Below, piece by piece: positions 46,591-56,298 of a DNA stretch of 64,000 bases. The stretch lies in contig JAOAUC010000003.1 of assembly GCA_030157785.1 (NCBI GenBank), positions 28,582 through 92,581 of the forward strand, in the 5' to 3' direction. The DNA comes from Zoogloea oleivorans. Lineage in GTDB: Bacteria > Pseudomonadota > Gammaproteobacteria > Burkholderiales > Rhodocyclaceae. A program made the translations under genes and the position numbers. The notes beneath the pieces were generated by a model. The model ran no database searches. It saw only the letters and a program-made list of their open reading frames with translations, and was not told the DNA's origin. The stretch's first letter is position 1; every line of letters starts with the position of its first letter.

Positions 46591-48051
46591 ATGGACAGCG
46601 TGATCATGGAAGACCTTCTCTACCTGCGTGTCGCCGGGCAGTACCGGCGGGCGATCCAGTCCGGCGTGCTGGTGCCGGGCGAGCGCCTGCCTTCGGTACG
46701 GGCCCTGATGCGCCTGCACCAAGTGAGCCTGTCCACCGCGCTGCAGGCCTGCCGCAGCCTGGAGGACGAGGGCCTGCTGGAGGCCCGCCCGCGTTCCGGT
46801 TACTTCGTGCTCAAGCCCCGGCGCCTGGTGCTGCAGGCGGTGAGCGAGCCGGAGCCCGGTGCGGCGGCCATGGCGCCCGACCCGGCGCCCTACAGCGGCA
46901 TCCACGACCGGGTCTCGGATTTTGTTGCCAAGTGCGAGCTTTACCCGGTGGTTACCAACCTGGCGCTGGCCTTTGGTGCCCCCGAGGCCTATCCCCAGGA
47001 CGCCCTCAAGAACGCCGCCCTGCGCGCCCTGCGCAGGCACCCCGAGGTGCTGGTGAGCCCGGTGCCGCCGCAGGGCGACCCGGGTTTCCGGGCCGTGCTG
47101 GCGCGGCGGGCGATGGCGGCGGGGATGAGCCCGACGGCCGACGAAATCCTGGTTACCCACGGCTGCACCGAAGCGATAAACTTGGCCTTGCGGGCGGTGG
47201 CCCAGCCGGGCGACGTCATCGCGGTGGAGTCTCCGACCTATTTCGGCCTGCTGCAGGTCATCGAAAGCCTCGGCCTGCGCACCCTCGAAATCCCCACCAG
47301 CCCTAGCCGCGGCATGTCGGTGGAGGCGCTGGAGCTGGCCTTCCAGACCCACACGGGGATCAAGGCCGTGGTGGTGGTACCCAACTTCCAGAATCCGTTG
47401 GGTTGCGTGATGCCCGACGCGGAGAAGGCGCGCCTGGTTGACCTGTGCGAGGGCCATCAAGTGGCGCTGGTGGAGGACGACATTTACGGTGCCCTCAGCG
47501 ACGACGATCTGCCCCTGAAAAGCTGCAAGGCCTGGGACCGGAGCGGCAACGTGATTCACTGCGGTTCCCTGCACAAAACCCTGGCGCCGGGCATGCGCGT
47601 CGGCTGGATGATCGGCGGCCGCTGGCAGGCGCGCATCCGCATGCTCAAGCACGCCCAGAGCCGGCCCAACGATGCGCTGGCGCAGATCGCCATCGCCGAG
47701 TTCATGGGCAGCAGCGCCTACGACCGCCACCTGGTGCGCCTGCGCCGCCAGCTGAAGGCGCAGCGGGAACGCACGGCGGAGGCCATCGCCGCGCACTTTC
47801 CGGCCGGCACGCGGCTCAACATGCCGTCGGGGGGCATGCTGTTGTGGGTGGAGATGCCGGGGCGGCGTTCGTCCAGCGAAGTCTTCAACACCGCGCTACA
47901 GGAGGGCATCCGGGTGGCGCCGGGAATGATGTTCTCCAACGCCGGGCGCTTCGATCACTGTCTGCGGATCAGCTGCGGAGCACCCTTTACGGAGCGCATC
48001 GAGACGGCCCTGAAGCGCCTGGCGGAGATTGTCGCGGCGGGGCTGGATTGA
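46591..48051 (+). CDS. MocR-type regulator (GntR DNA-binding plus aminotransferase domain)
   Basis: 486 residues. N-terminal GntR winged helix (about 8-80; GQYRRAIQSGVLVPGERLPSVRAL, then SRTLV-like VSLSTALQACRSLEDEGLL) and a fold-type I aminotransferase domain. PLP Lys lies in HCGSLHKTLAPGMRVGW, Asp/Tyr of the PLP pocket in VEDDIYGALS, and the substrate Arg near LRISCG. MocR proteins sense PLP or an amino-acid-PLP adduct. The start ATG is at 46591, with a second in-frame ATG at 46606. Its target is probably the divergent DUF2917-like gene and itself. Confidence 0.92.
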   Translation: MDSVIMEDLLYLRVAGQYRRAIQSGVLVPGERLPSVRALMRLHQVSLSTALQACRSLEDEGLLEARPRSGYFVLKPRRLVLQAVSEPEPGAAAMAPDPAPYSGIHDRVSDFVAKCELYPVVTNLALAFGAPEAYPQDALKNAALRALRRHPEVLVSPVPPQGDPGFRAVLARRAMAAGMSPTADEILVTHGCTEAINLALRAVAQPGDVIAVESPTYFGLLQVIESLGLRTLEIPTSPSRGMSVEALELAFQTHTGIKAVVVVPNFQNPLGCVMPDAEKARLVDLCEGHQVALVEDDIYGALSDDDLPLKSCKAWDRSGNVIHCGSLHKTLAPGMRVGWMIGGRWQARIRMLKHAQSRPNDALAQIAIAEFMGSSAYDRHLVRLRRQLKAQRERTAEAIAAHFPAGTRLNMPSGGMLLWVEMPGRRSSSEVFNTALQEGIRVAPGMMFSNAGRFDHCLRISCGAPFTERIETALKRLAEIVAAGLD

Positions 48052-48135
48052 GGCGCAGGGAACGAAGGGCGGCGCCTGCAATCGACGTGTAGACGTAGTG
48101 CCTTTTCGGGCACGGCAAAACGGGGAGATACGGCG

Positions 48136-48702
48136 ATGGAGAGTCTTTTACTGCGCAAGGCGCGCTGGGCTGCAGCCCTGTGCGCAGTGGCCCTGCCGCT
48201 GTCGGCGAGCGCCTGGGAGCTGGCGGGAACGAAGACGATCTTCCTCCACAGCCAGGACGGGCAGGCGATACCGATCGGTAGCGTCACCTTTCGTCCCGAG
48301 GGTGGGCGGACGGCCTTCGTCATTGCCCTCGATCACGCCCGCTTCAAGGATTTCTTCCTGTCCATGAAGGAGTTCAAGTGCCTGGAGGGGCCCGAGGTGA
48401 TGTGCCACGTGCCCTATCCCCACCGTAATCCGGCCACCGTCACGGCAGGCGATCTGGCGTGGCTGGAGCACGCGCTGCTGTTCCTGCACAAGTCACCCGG
48501 CGAGTTCAGCGCCAAGCTGTGGAACGGCTTGTATTACCGGATGGAGATCAGTGGCGAGGGGATCAATGGCACCGCCCAGGCGGTGGACCTGAACCTGATT
48601 GGTGCGCCCCCCGCCGACTCGACCATCCCGCCCTATCCGCCTGCCGAGCGTAGCGACATTGACCCGGCCAGCCGCTGGCTGGGCAGGCTGACGATTCGCT
48701 GA
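48136..48702 (+). CDS. exported uncharacterised protein
   Basis: 188 residues with a signal peptide (ALCAVALPLSASAWE). The mature part has two close cysteines (KCLEGPEVMC) probably forming a disulphide and a proline-rich C-terminal stretch (STIPPYPPAERSDIDP). GGGAGA lies before the ATG. No family recognised; it looks periplasmic. It converges with kup (6-nt gap). Confidence 0.75.
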   Translation: MESLLLRKARWAAALCAVALPLSASAWELAGTKTIFLHSQDGQAIPIGSVTFRPEGGRTAFVIALDHARFKDFFLSMKEFKCLEGPEVMCHVPYPHRNPATVTAGDLAWLEHALLFLHKSPGEFSAKLWNGLYYRMEISGEGINGTAQAVDLNLIGAPPADSTIPPYPPAERSDIDPASRWLGRLTIR

Positions 48703-48708
48703 TTCCCC

Positions 48709-50583
48709 TCAGATCACCAACTGGGTGCCCATCTCGACCACCCGGTTGTTCGGAATCTTGAAGAAGTCGGTGGCACTGGTGGCGTTTTTCGACATGATCG
48801 AGAACAGCCGCGCCCGCCACGGGTTGATGTTGCGCCCGACCACCCCGGGGATGACGGTTTCACGGGACACGAAGAAGGTGGTTTCCATCATGTCGAAGGG
48901 CTCGCCGAAGCGCCGGCAGGTTTCGAGGGCCTGGGGAATGTCCGGGTCTTCCATGAAGCCGTAGCGGATGATGATGCGCAAAAAGCCCTTGTCCATGCGG
49001 TGCAGGTAGATGCGGTCGAATTCATTGACGTGGGGCGTGTCGGTGGTTTCGACCGTGACCAGGGCCACCCGCTCGTGCAGTACCTGGTTGTGCTTGAGGT
49101 TGTGGAGCAGGGCGGCCGGTACGCCTTCCTTGGCGCTGGTCATGAAGACGGCCGTGCCGCTCACCCGGTGCACATCGTCACCGAGGGTCCTGAGAAAGGC
49201 CGGCATCGGAATGCCCTGCTTGGCCAGTTCCCTGCGCACCAGCCGGCGGCCGCGGCGCCAGGTGGTGAGCACGGTGAAGGAGACCAGCGCCATGGCGATG
49301 GGGAACCAGCCACCTTCGGGGATCTTCAGGGCATTGGCGGCGAAGAAAGCGATGTCCACCGCCAGGAAGGCACCGGCGACGAGGACGACCTTGAGCCAGT
49401 GCCAGCGCCACAGCAGGACCATCACGAAGGCCACCAGAACGGTGTCGATGAGCATCGTGCCGGTGACGGCGATGCCGTAGGCGGCCGCCAGGTTCGACGA
49501 GTTCTTGAAGCCGATCACCAGCGCCACGACGGCCAGATAGAGCGTCCAGTTGGTGAAGGGCACGTAGATCTGGCCCTGCTCCTTGCCGGAGGTGTGGATG
49601 ATCAGCATGCGCGGCAAAAAGCCCATCTGCACCGCTTGGCGGGCCACCGAGAAGGCGCCGGAGATGACCGCCTGGGAGGCAATGACGGTGGCCAGCGTGG
49701 CGAGGATCACCATCGGCACCATCGCCCAGTGGGGGCCGAGGTGAAAGAAGGGGCTCTCGATGGCGCCGGGTTCGTTGAGGAGCAGGGCGCCCTGGCCGAA
49801 GTAGTTGAGCACCAGCGCCGGCATCACGAAGCCGAACCAGGCCAGGCGGATCGGGTAGCGCCCGAAATGCCCCATGTCGGTGTACAGCGCCTCGCCACCC
49901 GTAACGGCCAGCACCACCGAGCCAAGGGCCAGGAAGGCCAGCCCGGTATGGTTGCCGATGAAGTGGATCGCGTAGAGCGGGCTGAGGGCGGCCAGCACTT
50001 CCGGGTGGCGGGCGATTTCCATCACCCCGAGTACCCCGAGCACGCCGAACCAGCCCACCATCACCGGGCCGAAGAACAGCCCGACGACGCCGGTACCGCG
50101 CTTCTGGATGAAGAACAGGACGGTCAGGATGGCCAGCGTGATGGGAATGACGAAGCGCTTGAAATCGGGGGAGATGATCTCCAGGCCTTCGACCGCCGAC
50201 AGGACGGAGATGGCCGGGGTGATCATGCTGTCGCCGTAGAACAGCGCGGCGGCAAAAATCCCGAGCAGGGAGATCGCCCAGGTGACGACCCGGTTGCGCG
50301 AGTTTTCGGTGATCAGCGACAGCAGCGCCAGCGAGCCGCCCTCGCCGCGGTTATCGGCACGCATGATCACGGTGACGTACTTGAGGGTGACCAGCGCCAT
50401 GATCGACCAGAAGATCATCGACAGGATGCCGAGGATGTTGTCCGGTGTGACGGGAATGGGGTGGTGCCCGTTGAAGATTTCCTTCAGGGCATACAGGGGG
50501 CTGGTGCCGATGTCGCCGAAAACGACGCCGATGGCGGCAACCACCACCGGGGCAAGTGCTTTACGGGAATGCTCGCTGGACAA
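48709..50583 (-). CDS. kup: Kup-family low-affinity potassium transporter
   Basis: K+/H+ symporter of 624 residues with about 12 membrane helices and a cytoplasmic C-terminal domain. N-terminus [19 protein letters not shown] then [18 protein letters not shown] is the family hallmark. The start codon is TTG at 50583: upstream in-frame codons reach a stop within 21 nt, and the encoded N-terminus aligns with known Kup proteins. A 5' leader hairpin precedes it. The C-terminus MGTQLVI matches Kup ends. Regulation is probably tuned down by the weak start codon. Confidence 0.95.
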   Translation of the reverse strand: MSSEHSRKALAPVVVAAIGVVFGDIGTSPLYALKEIFNGHHPIPVTPDNILGILSMIFWSIMALVTLKYVTVIMRADNRGEGGSLALLSLITENSRNRVVTWAISLLGIFAAALFYGDSMITPAISVLSAVEGLEIISPDFKRFVIPITLAILTVLFFIQKRGTGVVGLFFGPVMVGWFGVLGVLGVMEIARHPEVLAALSPLYAIHFIGNHTGLAFLALGSVVLAVTGGEALYTDMGHFGRYPIRLAWFGFVMPALVLNYFGQGALLLNEPGAIESPFFHLGPHWAMVPMVILATLATVIASQAVISGAFSVARQAVQMGFLPRMLIIHTSGKEQGQIYVPFTNWTLYLAVVALVIGFKNSSNLAAAYGIAVTGTMLIDTVLVAFVMVLLWRWHWLKVVLVAGAFLAVDIAFFAANALKIPEGGWFPIAMALVSFTVLTTWRRGRRLVRRELAKQGIPMPAFLRTLGDDVHRVSGTAVFMTSAKEGVPAALLHNLKHNQVLHERVALVTVETTDTPHVNEFDRIYLHRMDKGFLRIIIRYGFMEDPDIPQALETCRRFGEPFDMMETTFFVSRETVIPGVVGRNINPWRARLFSIMSKNATSATDFFKIPNNRVVEMGTQLVI

Positions 50584-50607
50584 GGCCTTGGTCTTTCCTG
50601 GTTATTG

Positions 50608-50631
50608 GGGGGCAAGGCGCAAGTTGCCCCC
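50608..50631 (-). repeat. hairpin in the kup 5' leader
   Basis: Perfect 8-bp stem GGGGGCAA / TTGCCCCC with an 8-nt loop, 25 bp upstream of the TTG start of kup. It is either a leader control element or, read on the plus strand with the following GTCTTTT, a weak terminator. Confidence 0.5.
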
Positions 50632-50808
50632 GTCTTTTGCAATGCAGCATACGCGAGGCTTATTGTCCGCGTTTGGACCTGCGATTTCTTGACCTGCCGC
50701 AATGGGCCGGCAGCCGCGGTGGTGTGTGTGCCGGGGAGGTGCAAGGATTTCACACAATTTCTTCATTGGGCTTCCATCGTGGAATCTACCGAGGGGCCAG
50801 CCGCCTGC

Positions 50809-50830
50809 CGGGGCGCTACACTGCGCCCCG
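50809..50830. repeat. GC-rich hairpin mid-gap
   Basis: Perfect 8-bp stem CGGGGCGC / GCGCCCCG, loop TACACT. It sits upstream of the possible antiporter promoter and has no T-run. Confidence 0.45.
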
Positions 50831-50925
50831 TTAGTGTGCGTTTTGGACCTTGGCGTGTCGGATAGCTGACAATCGCAAGCCTGCCGGCCCGGGTGCGCCT
50901 TGCGGGTGCAGGCCTGGCGCTCATG

Positions 50926-51000
50926 GCACGGGCCGTGCATTGGGTTGTTCAGTGGTCGTTGCCTGCTGCCCGCCCTGTCGCGGGAGGCTGGAGTCGGGCG
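50926..51000 (+). promoter_or_regulatory. candidate structured leader (possible riboswitch) of the antiporter gene
   Basis: CCCGC (50969-50973) can pair with GCGGG (50980-50984) inside an outer GCCT/AGGC stem, or GCCCG (50968-50972) can pair with CGGGC (50995-50999); the two pairings exclude each other. A further stem GCACG/CGTGC lies at 50926-50938. Such alternatives just upstream of a cation antiporter suggest a metal-ion riboswitch or attenuator. I could not match it to a known class with certainty. Confidence 0.3.
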
Positions 51001-51032
51001 CTCAAAATTTCGTTATTTCAGGGAGTCTTATT

Positions 51033-52376
51033 GTGTCGAGTGTGGAGCGGTACAGCCGCGGTCTGGCGGTGGGTCTGGCGGGCCTGATGGTGTCGGGGAT
51101 GGCCCTGGCAAGTGGTGGCGAGAGCCCGACGGTGGCCGGTATCCCGGTGGACTTCATCCTGTTTGCCTTCACGCTGCTGGGGGTCGCGCTGTTCCACGAC
51201 CACACGCTCAAGGTCGGTCTGATCGGCCTGATCACGATTTCCATCTACAAGGTGCTGTTCACCGGCTTTCATACGGGGGCCGGTGTTGCGGGGCTGGTGG
51301 GGCACTTTGCCCATGAATGGGTGACCCTCGCCAATCTTTTCCTGCTGTTGATGGGCTTTGCGCTGCTGGCCCGCCACTTCGAGAAAACCCGCATCCCGGT
51401 GATTTTGCCCAAATACCTGCCGGACGACTGGAAGGGCGGCTTCGTGCTGCTGGTGATGATCTTCGTGATTTCGAGCTTTCTCGACAACATTGCCGCCGCG
51501 CTGATTGGCGGCGCCATGGCCCACTCGCTGTTCCGGGCCAAGGTGCATGTGGGCTACCTGGCGGCCATCGTTGCGGCCTCCAATGCCGGCGGTTCGGGCA
51601 GCGTGGTGGGCGATACGACGACCACCATGATGTGGATCGCCGGGGTCAGCCCGATGGCGGTGCTGGAAGCCTTCGCCGGCGCCGGCGTGGCGCTGGTGAT
51701 CTTCGGGATTCCGGCGGCGCGGGTACAGCAGAAGTATTCGCCGATCCTCAAGCATACCCACGAGCACACCCACGCCGACCTGCCGCGCATCGGTATCGTG
51801 TTCCTGATCCTGGCTGCGGCGGTGGCCATGAACGTGGTGGTGAATGTGTATTTCACCGACAAGGCCGACAGCTTCCCCTTCCTCGGCGTAGCCGTGTGGG
51901 CGGCGATCCTGCTCACCGTCGGCATCCGCCGGCCCGACTGGGAAGTGTTGCCGGAAACCTTCATGGGCACCATTTTCCTGCTGTCGCTGGTGAGCTGCGC
52001 CTCGATGATGCCGGTGGAAACCCTGCCGCAGGCCTCGTGGCCGACCGCGCTGGGCCTGGGTTTTGTGTCGGCGGTGTTCGACAACATCCCGCTGACCGCG
52101 CTGGCCCTCAAGCAGGGGGGCTACGATTGGGGCTTCCTGGCTTACGCTGTGGGCTTTGGCGGCTCGATGCTGTGGTTCGGCTCGTCGGCGGGCGTGGCGC
52201 TGGCCAGCATGTATCCGGAAGCCCGTTCGGTGGGTAACTGGCTGCGCCACGGCTGGTATGTGCCGGTGGCTTACGTGGCGGGTTTTGCGGTGATGCTGGC
52301 GGTGGTGGGCTGGCATCCGGGCGGCCCGCTGAAGGTGCCTGCCGGCGGCGTGCCCGCCGCCGTAGTCGCCCACTGA
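51033..52376 (+). CDS. NhaD-like / ion transporter superfamily cation antiporter
   Basis: 447 residues, about 11-13 membrane helices. The GTG at 51033 is chosen because GGGAG lies 7 nt upstream; a signal-like first helix ends in MALASGGESP. Family motifs: SSFLDNIAAALIGG and SAVFDNIPLTALAL, the paired helix breaks of the NhaD/ArsB/CitT fold with Asp-Asn, and GSGSVVGDTTTTMMW. A His-rich cytoplasmic loop (KHTHEHTHADL) separates the two halves. It is probably a Na+/H+ (or Li+/H+) antiporter, although a citrate-type carrier is possible. The nearby kup fits a monovalent cation homeostasis region. Confidence 0.85.
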   Translation: MSSVERYSRGLAVGLAGLMVSGMALASGGESPTVAGIPVDFILFAFTLLGVALFHDHTLKVGLIGLITISIYKVLFTGFHTGAGVAGLVGHFAHEWVTLANLFLLLMGFALLARHFEKTRIPVILPKYLPDDWKGGFVLLVMIFVISSFLDNIAAALIGGAMAHSLFRAKVHVGYLAAIVAASNAGGSGSVVGDTTTTMMWIAGVSPMAVLEAFAGAGVALVIFGIPAARVQQKYSPILKHTHEHTHADLPRIGIVFLILAAAVAMNVVVNVYFTDKADSFPFLGVAVWAAILLTVGIRRPDWEVLPETFMGTIFLLSLVSCASMMPVETLPQASWPTALGLGFVSAVFDNIPLTALALKQGGYDWGFLAYAVGFGGSMLWFGSSAGVALASMYPEARSVGNWLRHGWYVPVAYVAGFAVMLAVVGWHPGGPLKVPAGGVPAAVVAH

Positions 52377-52386
52377 GGGGGCAAGC

Positions 52387-52410
52387 AAACGGAGCCTGCG
52401 GGCTCCGTTT
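52387..52410. terminator. bidirectional terminator hairpin
   Basis: Perfect 10-bp stem AAACGGAGCC / GGCTCCGTTT with loop TGCG, 10 nt after the antiporter stop and 6 nt before the stop of the convergent Sel1 gene. The A and T runs are within the stem ends, so it can serve both directions. Confidence 0.75.
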
Positions 52411-52416
52411 GTACGT

Positions 52417-53161
52417 TCAGGGTTGCAGGGCGGGATGCTTGAGGGCGTGGGCGGTTTCCATCAGGTAGTGACGGGCCTGCGCCGGATCTTGTGGCAGTCC
52501 GAGTTCGCCATGGGTGTAGGCCATGGCGAGGGTCTGGATGGCTTCCGGGTGTTCGCGTTCGGCCGCCTCGGTGTAGAGGCGGACGGCTTCGGCGTTGTCG
52601 CGGGCCACTCCGTCGCCTTCCCGGTAGGCGTTGGCGAGCATGAACTGGGCGGCCGCGACGCCACCCGCCGCGGAGGCCCGGAACCAGCGTGCCGCCTCGC
52701 CGGCATCGGCTGGTGCGCCGTAGCCGTTGCGCCAGGCGATGCCCAGGTAGTAGGCCGCTCCGGCATGCCCGGCCCGGGCGGCGGCGGTAAAGTGGTGCAG
52801 GGCTTGCGCGGCGTTCGGGGGGACGCCGGTGGCACCGCTGCGATAGAGCTTGCCGAGCTGGAAGCCGGCTTCCGCATCGCCGCCGTCGGCTGCCTGCCTT
52901 AGCCAGTCGAGGCCGTCCTGCACCTGTGTGCCGCGGGCGATCAGGACTTGTCCGAAGGCCCGCCGGGCAAGGGGCGATCCGCCTTCCGCGAGGGCTTTCA
53001 GACGGGCCAGGGCGGCGTCCTGGCGGCCGGCGTCGGCGAGTACCTGGAGCTGTAGCGGGTCGTCCGGCAGGCCGTCGGGTGGTGCGGCCCGGCTGGCCCA
53101 TGCGATACCGGCCAGTGCCAGCACGCCGGCCAGCAGGGCGGCGCCGAGGCGCCCCGGATTG

Positions 53162-53184
<23 letters not shown>
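52417..53184 (-). CDS. exported Sel1-like repeat protein
   Basis: 255 residues. The start MPSICR at 53184 overlaps the upstream nucleotidase gene by 23 nt; an upstream ATG at 53241 would overlap by 80 nt. A hydrophobic N-terminal helix (about 13-30) suggests export or anchoring. The rest is about four or five Sel1/TPR-type repeats with the pattern A-x2-LG-x2-Y-x-G-x(n)-A-x2-WF (for example FQLGKLYRSGATGVPPNAAQALHHF). Such proteins act as scaffolds for protein interaction. It is probably co-transcribed with the CpdB-like gene. Confidence 0.82.
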
Positions 53185-55192
<2,008 letters not shown>

Positions 55193-55421
55193 GGGACACC
55201 AGTGGCAGGAGGCGGATGTGCAAGCATCGCTGCCCGAGGTTGCTTCCCTGTGAAGTTCGCCTTACCAATCTGCGAAAGCACGGTGACTTTTATGAGTGGA
55301 TGCTGGATACGGGCGGGTTTTACTTTTTTTAACCAACAGACATGCGCGCTGCAATATGTCTTTCCCGTGTGCAAGAATGACGCTCTTGTTGCCGGCCGCG
55401 CCGGTTTGATGGATGAACCTC

Positions 55422-56294
55422 ATGGGTCTGCGACTTAAATTCAATCTGGTGCTGCTGGCAGTGTTTCTCGCCGGCTTTGGCGTGGCTGGCTATATCTCCC
55501 ACCAGTTGCTGCACCGCCATGCCCGCGAGCAGGTGCTCGGCGAGGCGCGTCTGGTCATGGAGGCCGCTCTGGCCGTGCGCGGTTACACCGTGGCCCAGGT
55601 CAAGCCCCACCTCGTTCCGCTGATGGACAAGCAGTTCCTGCCCCAGACCGTGCCGGCTTACGCGGCCACCGAAACCCTCGGCGAACTGCACAAGAAATAC
55701 CCCAACTACAATTACAAGGAAGCCACCCTCAATCCGACCAACCCGCGTGACCGGGCGGCGGACTGGGAGGCCGATCTGGTGAATGAGTTCCGCAATCGCG
55801 GCGACAGCAAGGAGATCACCGGCCAGCGCGATACGCCGACCGGGCCGTCCCTCTACATCGCCCATCCGATCCGCATCGAATCCGCTGCCTGTCTGCCCTG
55901 CCACAGCACGCCCGACGTGGCACCGGCAAGCATGGTCAAGATCTACGGCCCGGCCAACGGTTTCGGCTGGAAGCTCAACGAGGTGGTCGGCGCCCAGGTG
56001 GTGTCGGTGCCCATGTCGGTGCCCCTTGAAAACGCCGATCAGGCCTTCCGTACATTCATGGCCTCGCTGGCGGCGGTCTTTGGGGCGGTATTCGTGGTGC
56101 TCAACGTGATGTTGTCGTGGCTGATCATCGGCCCCGTGTCGCGCATGTCGGCCGCCGCCGACAAGGTCAGCACCGGCGACTTCGACCAGCCCGAGTTTCC
56201 CGAGAAGGGCAGCGACGAGGTCGCCGTGCTCGCCAGTTCCTTCAACCGCATGCGCCGCAGTCTCGAAAAGGCCATGCAGATGATCGATTCCTGA
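55422..56294 (+). CDS. membrane haem-c sensor with Tll0287-like (DUF3365) domain and HAMP
   Basis: 290 residues from the ATG at 55422 (another ATG is 9 nt upstream; neither has a clear ribosome-binding site). TM1 (about 7-27), a periplasmic DUF3365/Tll0287-like domain (about 30-205) with a haem c site Cys157-L-P-Cys160-His161, TM2 (about 210-232), then HAMP and nothing else. There is no kinase, methyl-accepting or cyclase output on the chain, so the signal must go to a partner. The Ser/Thr kinase gene begins 4 nt later and is the obvious candidate. Expected to sense redox state or a haem-ligand gas; this is inference. Confidence 0.85.
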   Translation: MGLRLKFNLVLLAVFLAGFGVAGYISHQLLHRHAREQVLGEARLVMEAALAVRGYTVAQVKPHLVPLMDKQFLPQTVPAYAATETLGELHKKYPNYNYKEATLNPTNPRDRAADWEADLVNEFRNRGDSKEITGQRDTPTGPSLYIAHPIRIESAACLPCHSTPDVAPASMVKIYGPANGFGWKLNEVVGAQVVSVPMSVPLENADQAFRTFMASLAAVFGAVFVVLNVMLSWLIIGPVSRMSAAADKVSTGDFDQPEFPEKGSDEVAVLASSFNRMRRSLEKAMQMIDS

Positions 56295-56298
56295 CGCC

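Larger units (their letters stand above)
50584..51032. other. 449-bp non-coding gap between kup and the antiporter
   Basis: No gene with codon-like character and a ribosome-binding site was seen. Three foldable elements are present: a hairpin at 50608-50631 in the kup leader, a hairpin at 50809-50830, and an antiporter-leader region at 50926-51000 with competing stems. TTGGAC at 50843-50848 with TGACAAT at 50867-50873 is a possible rightward promoter for the antiporter, giving a leader of about 150 nt. Confidence 0.6.

Noticed and set aside
49000..50865. 621-codon plus-strand frame over kup
   Set aside because: Kup is unmistakable on the minus strand; the other frame is Gln/His/Asp-rich noise.
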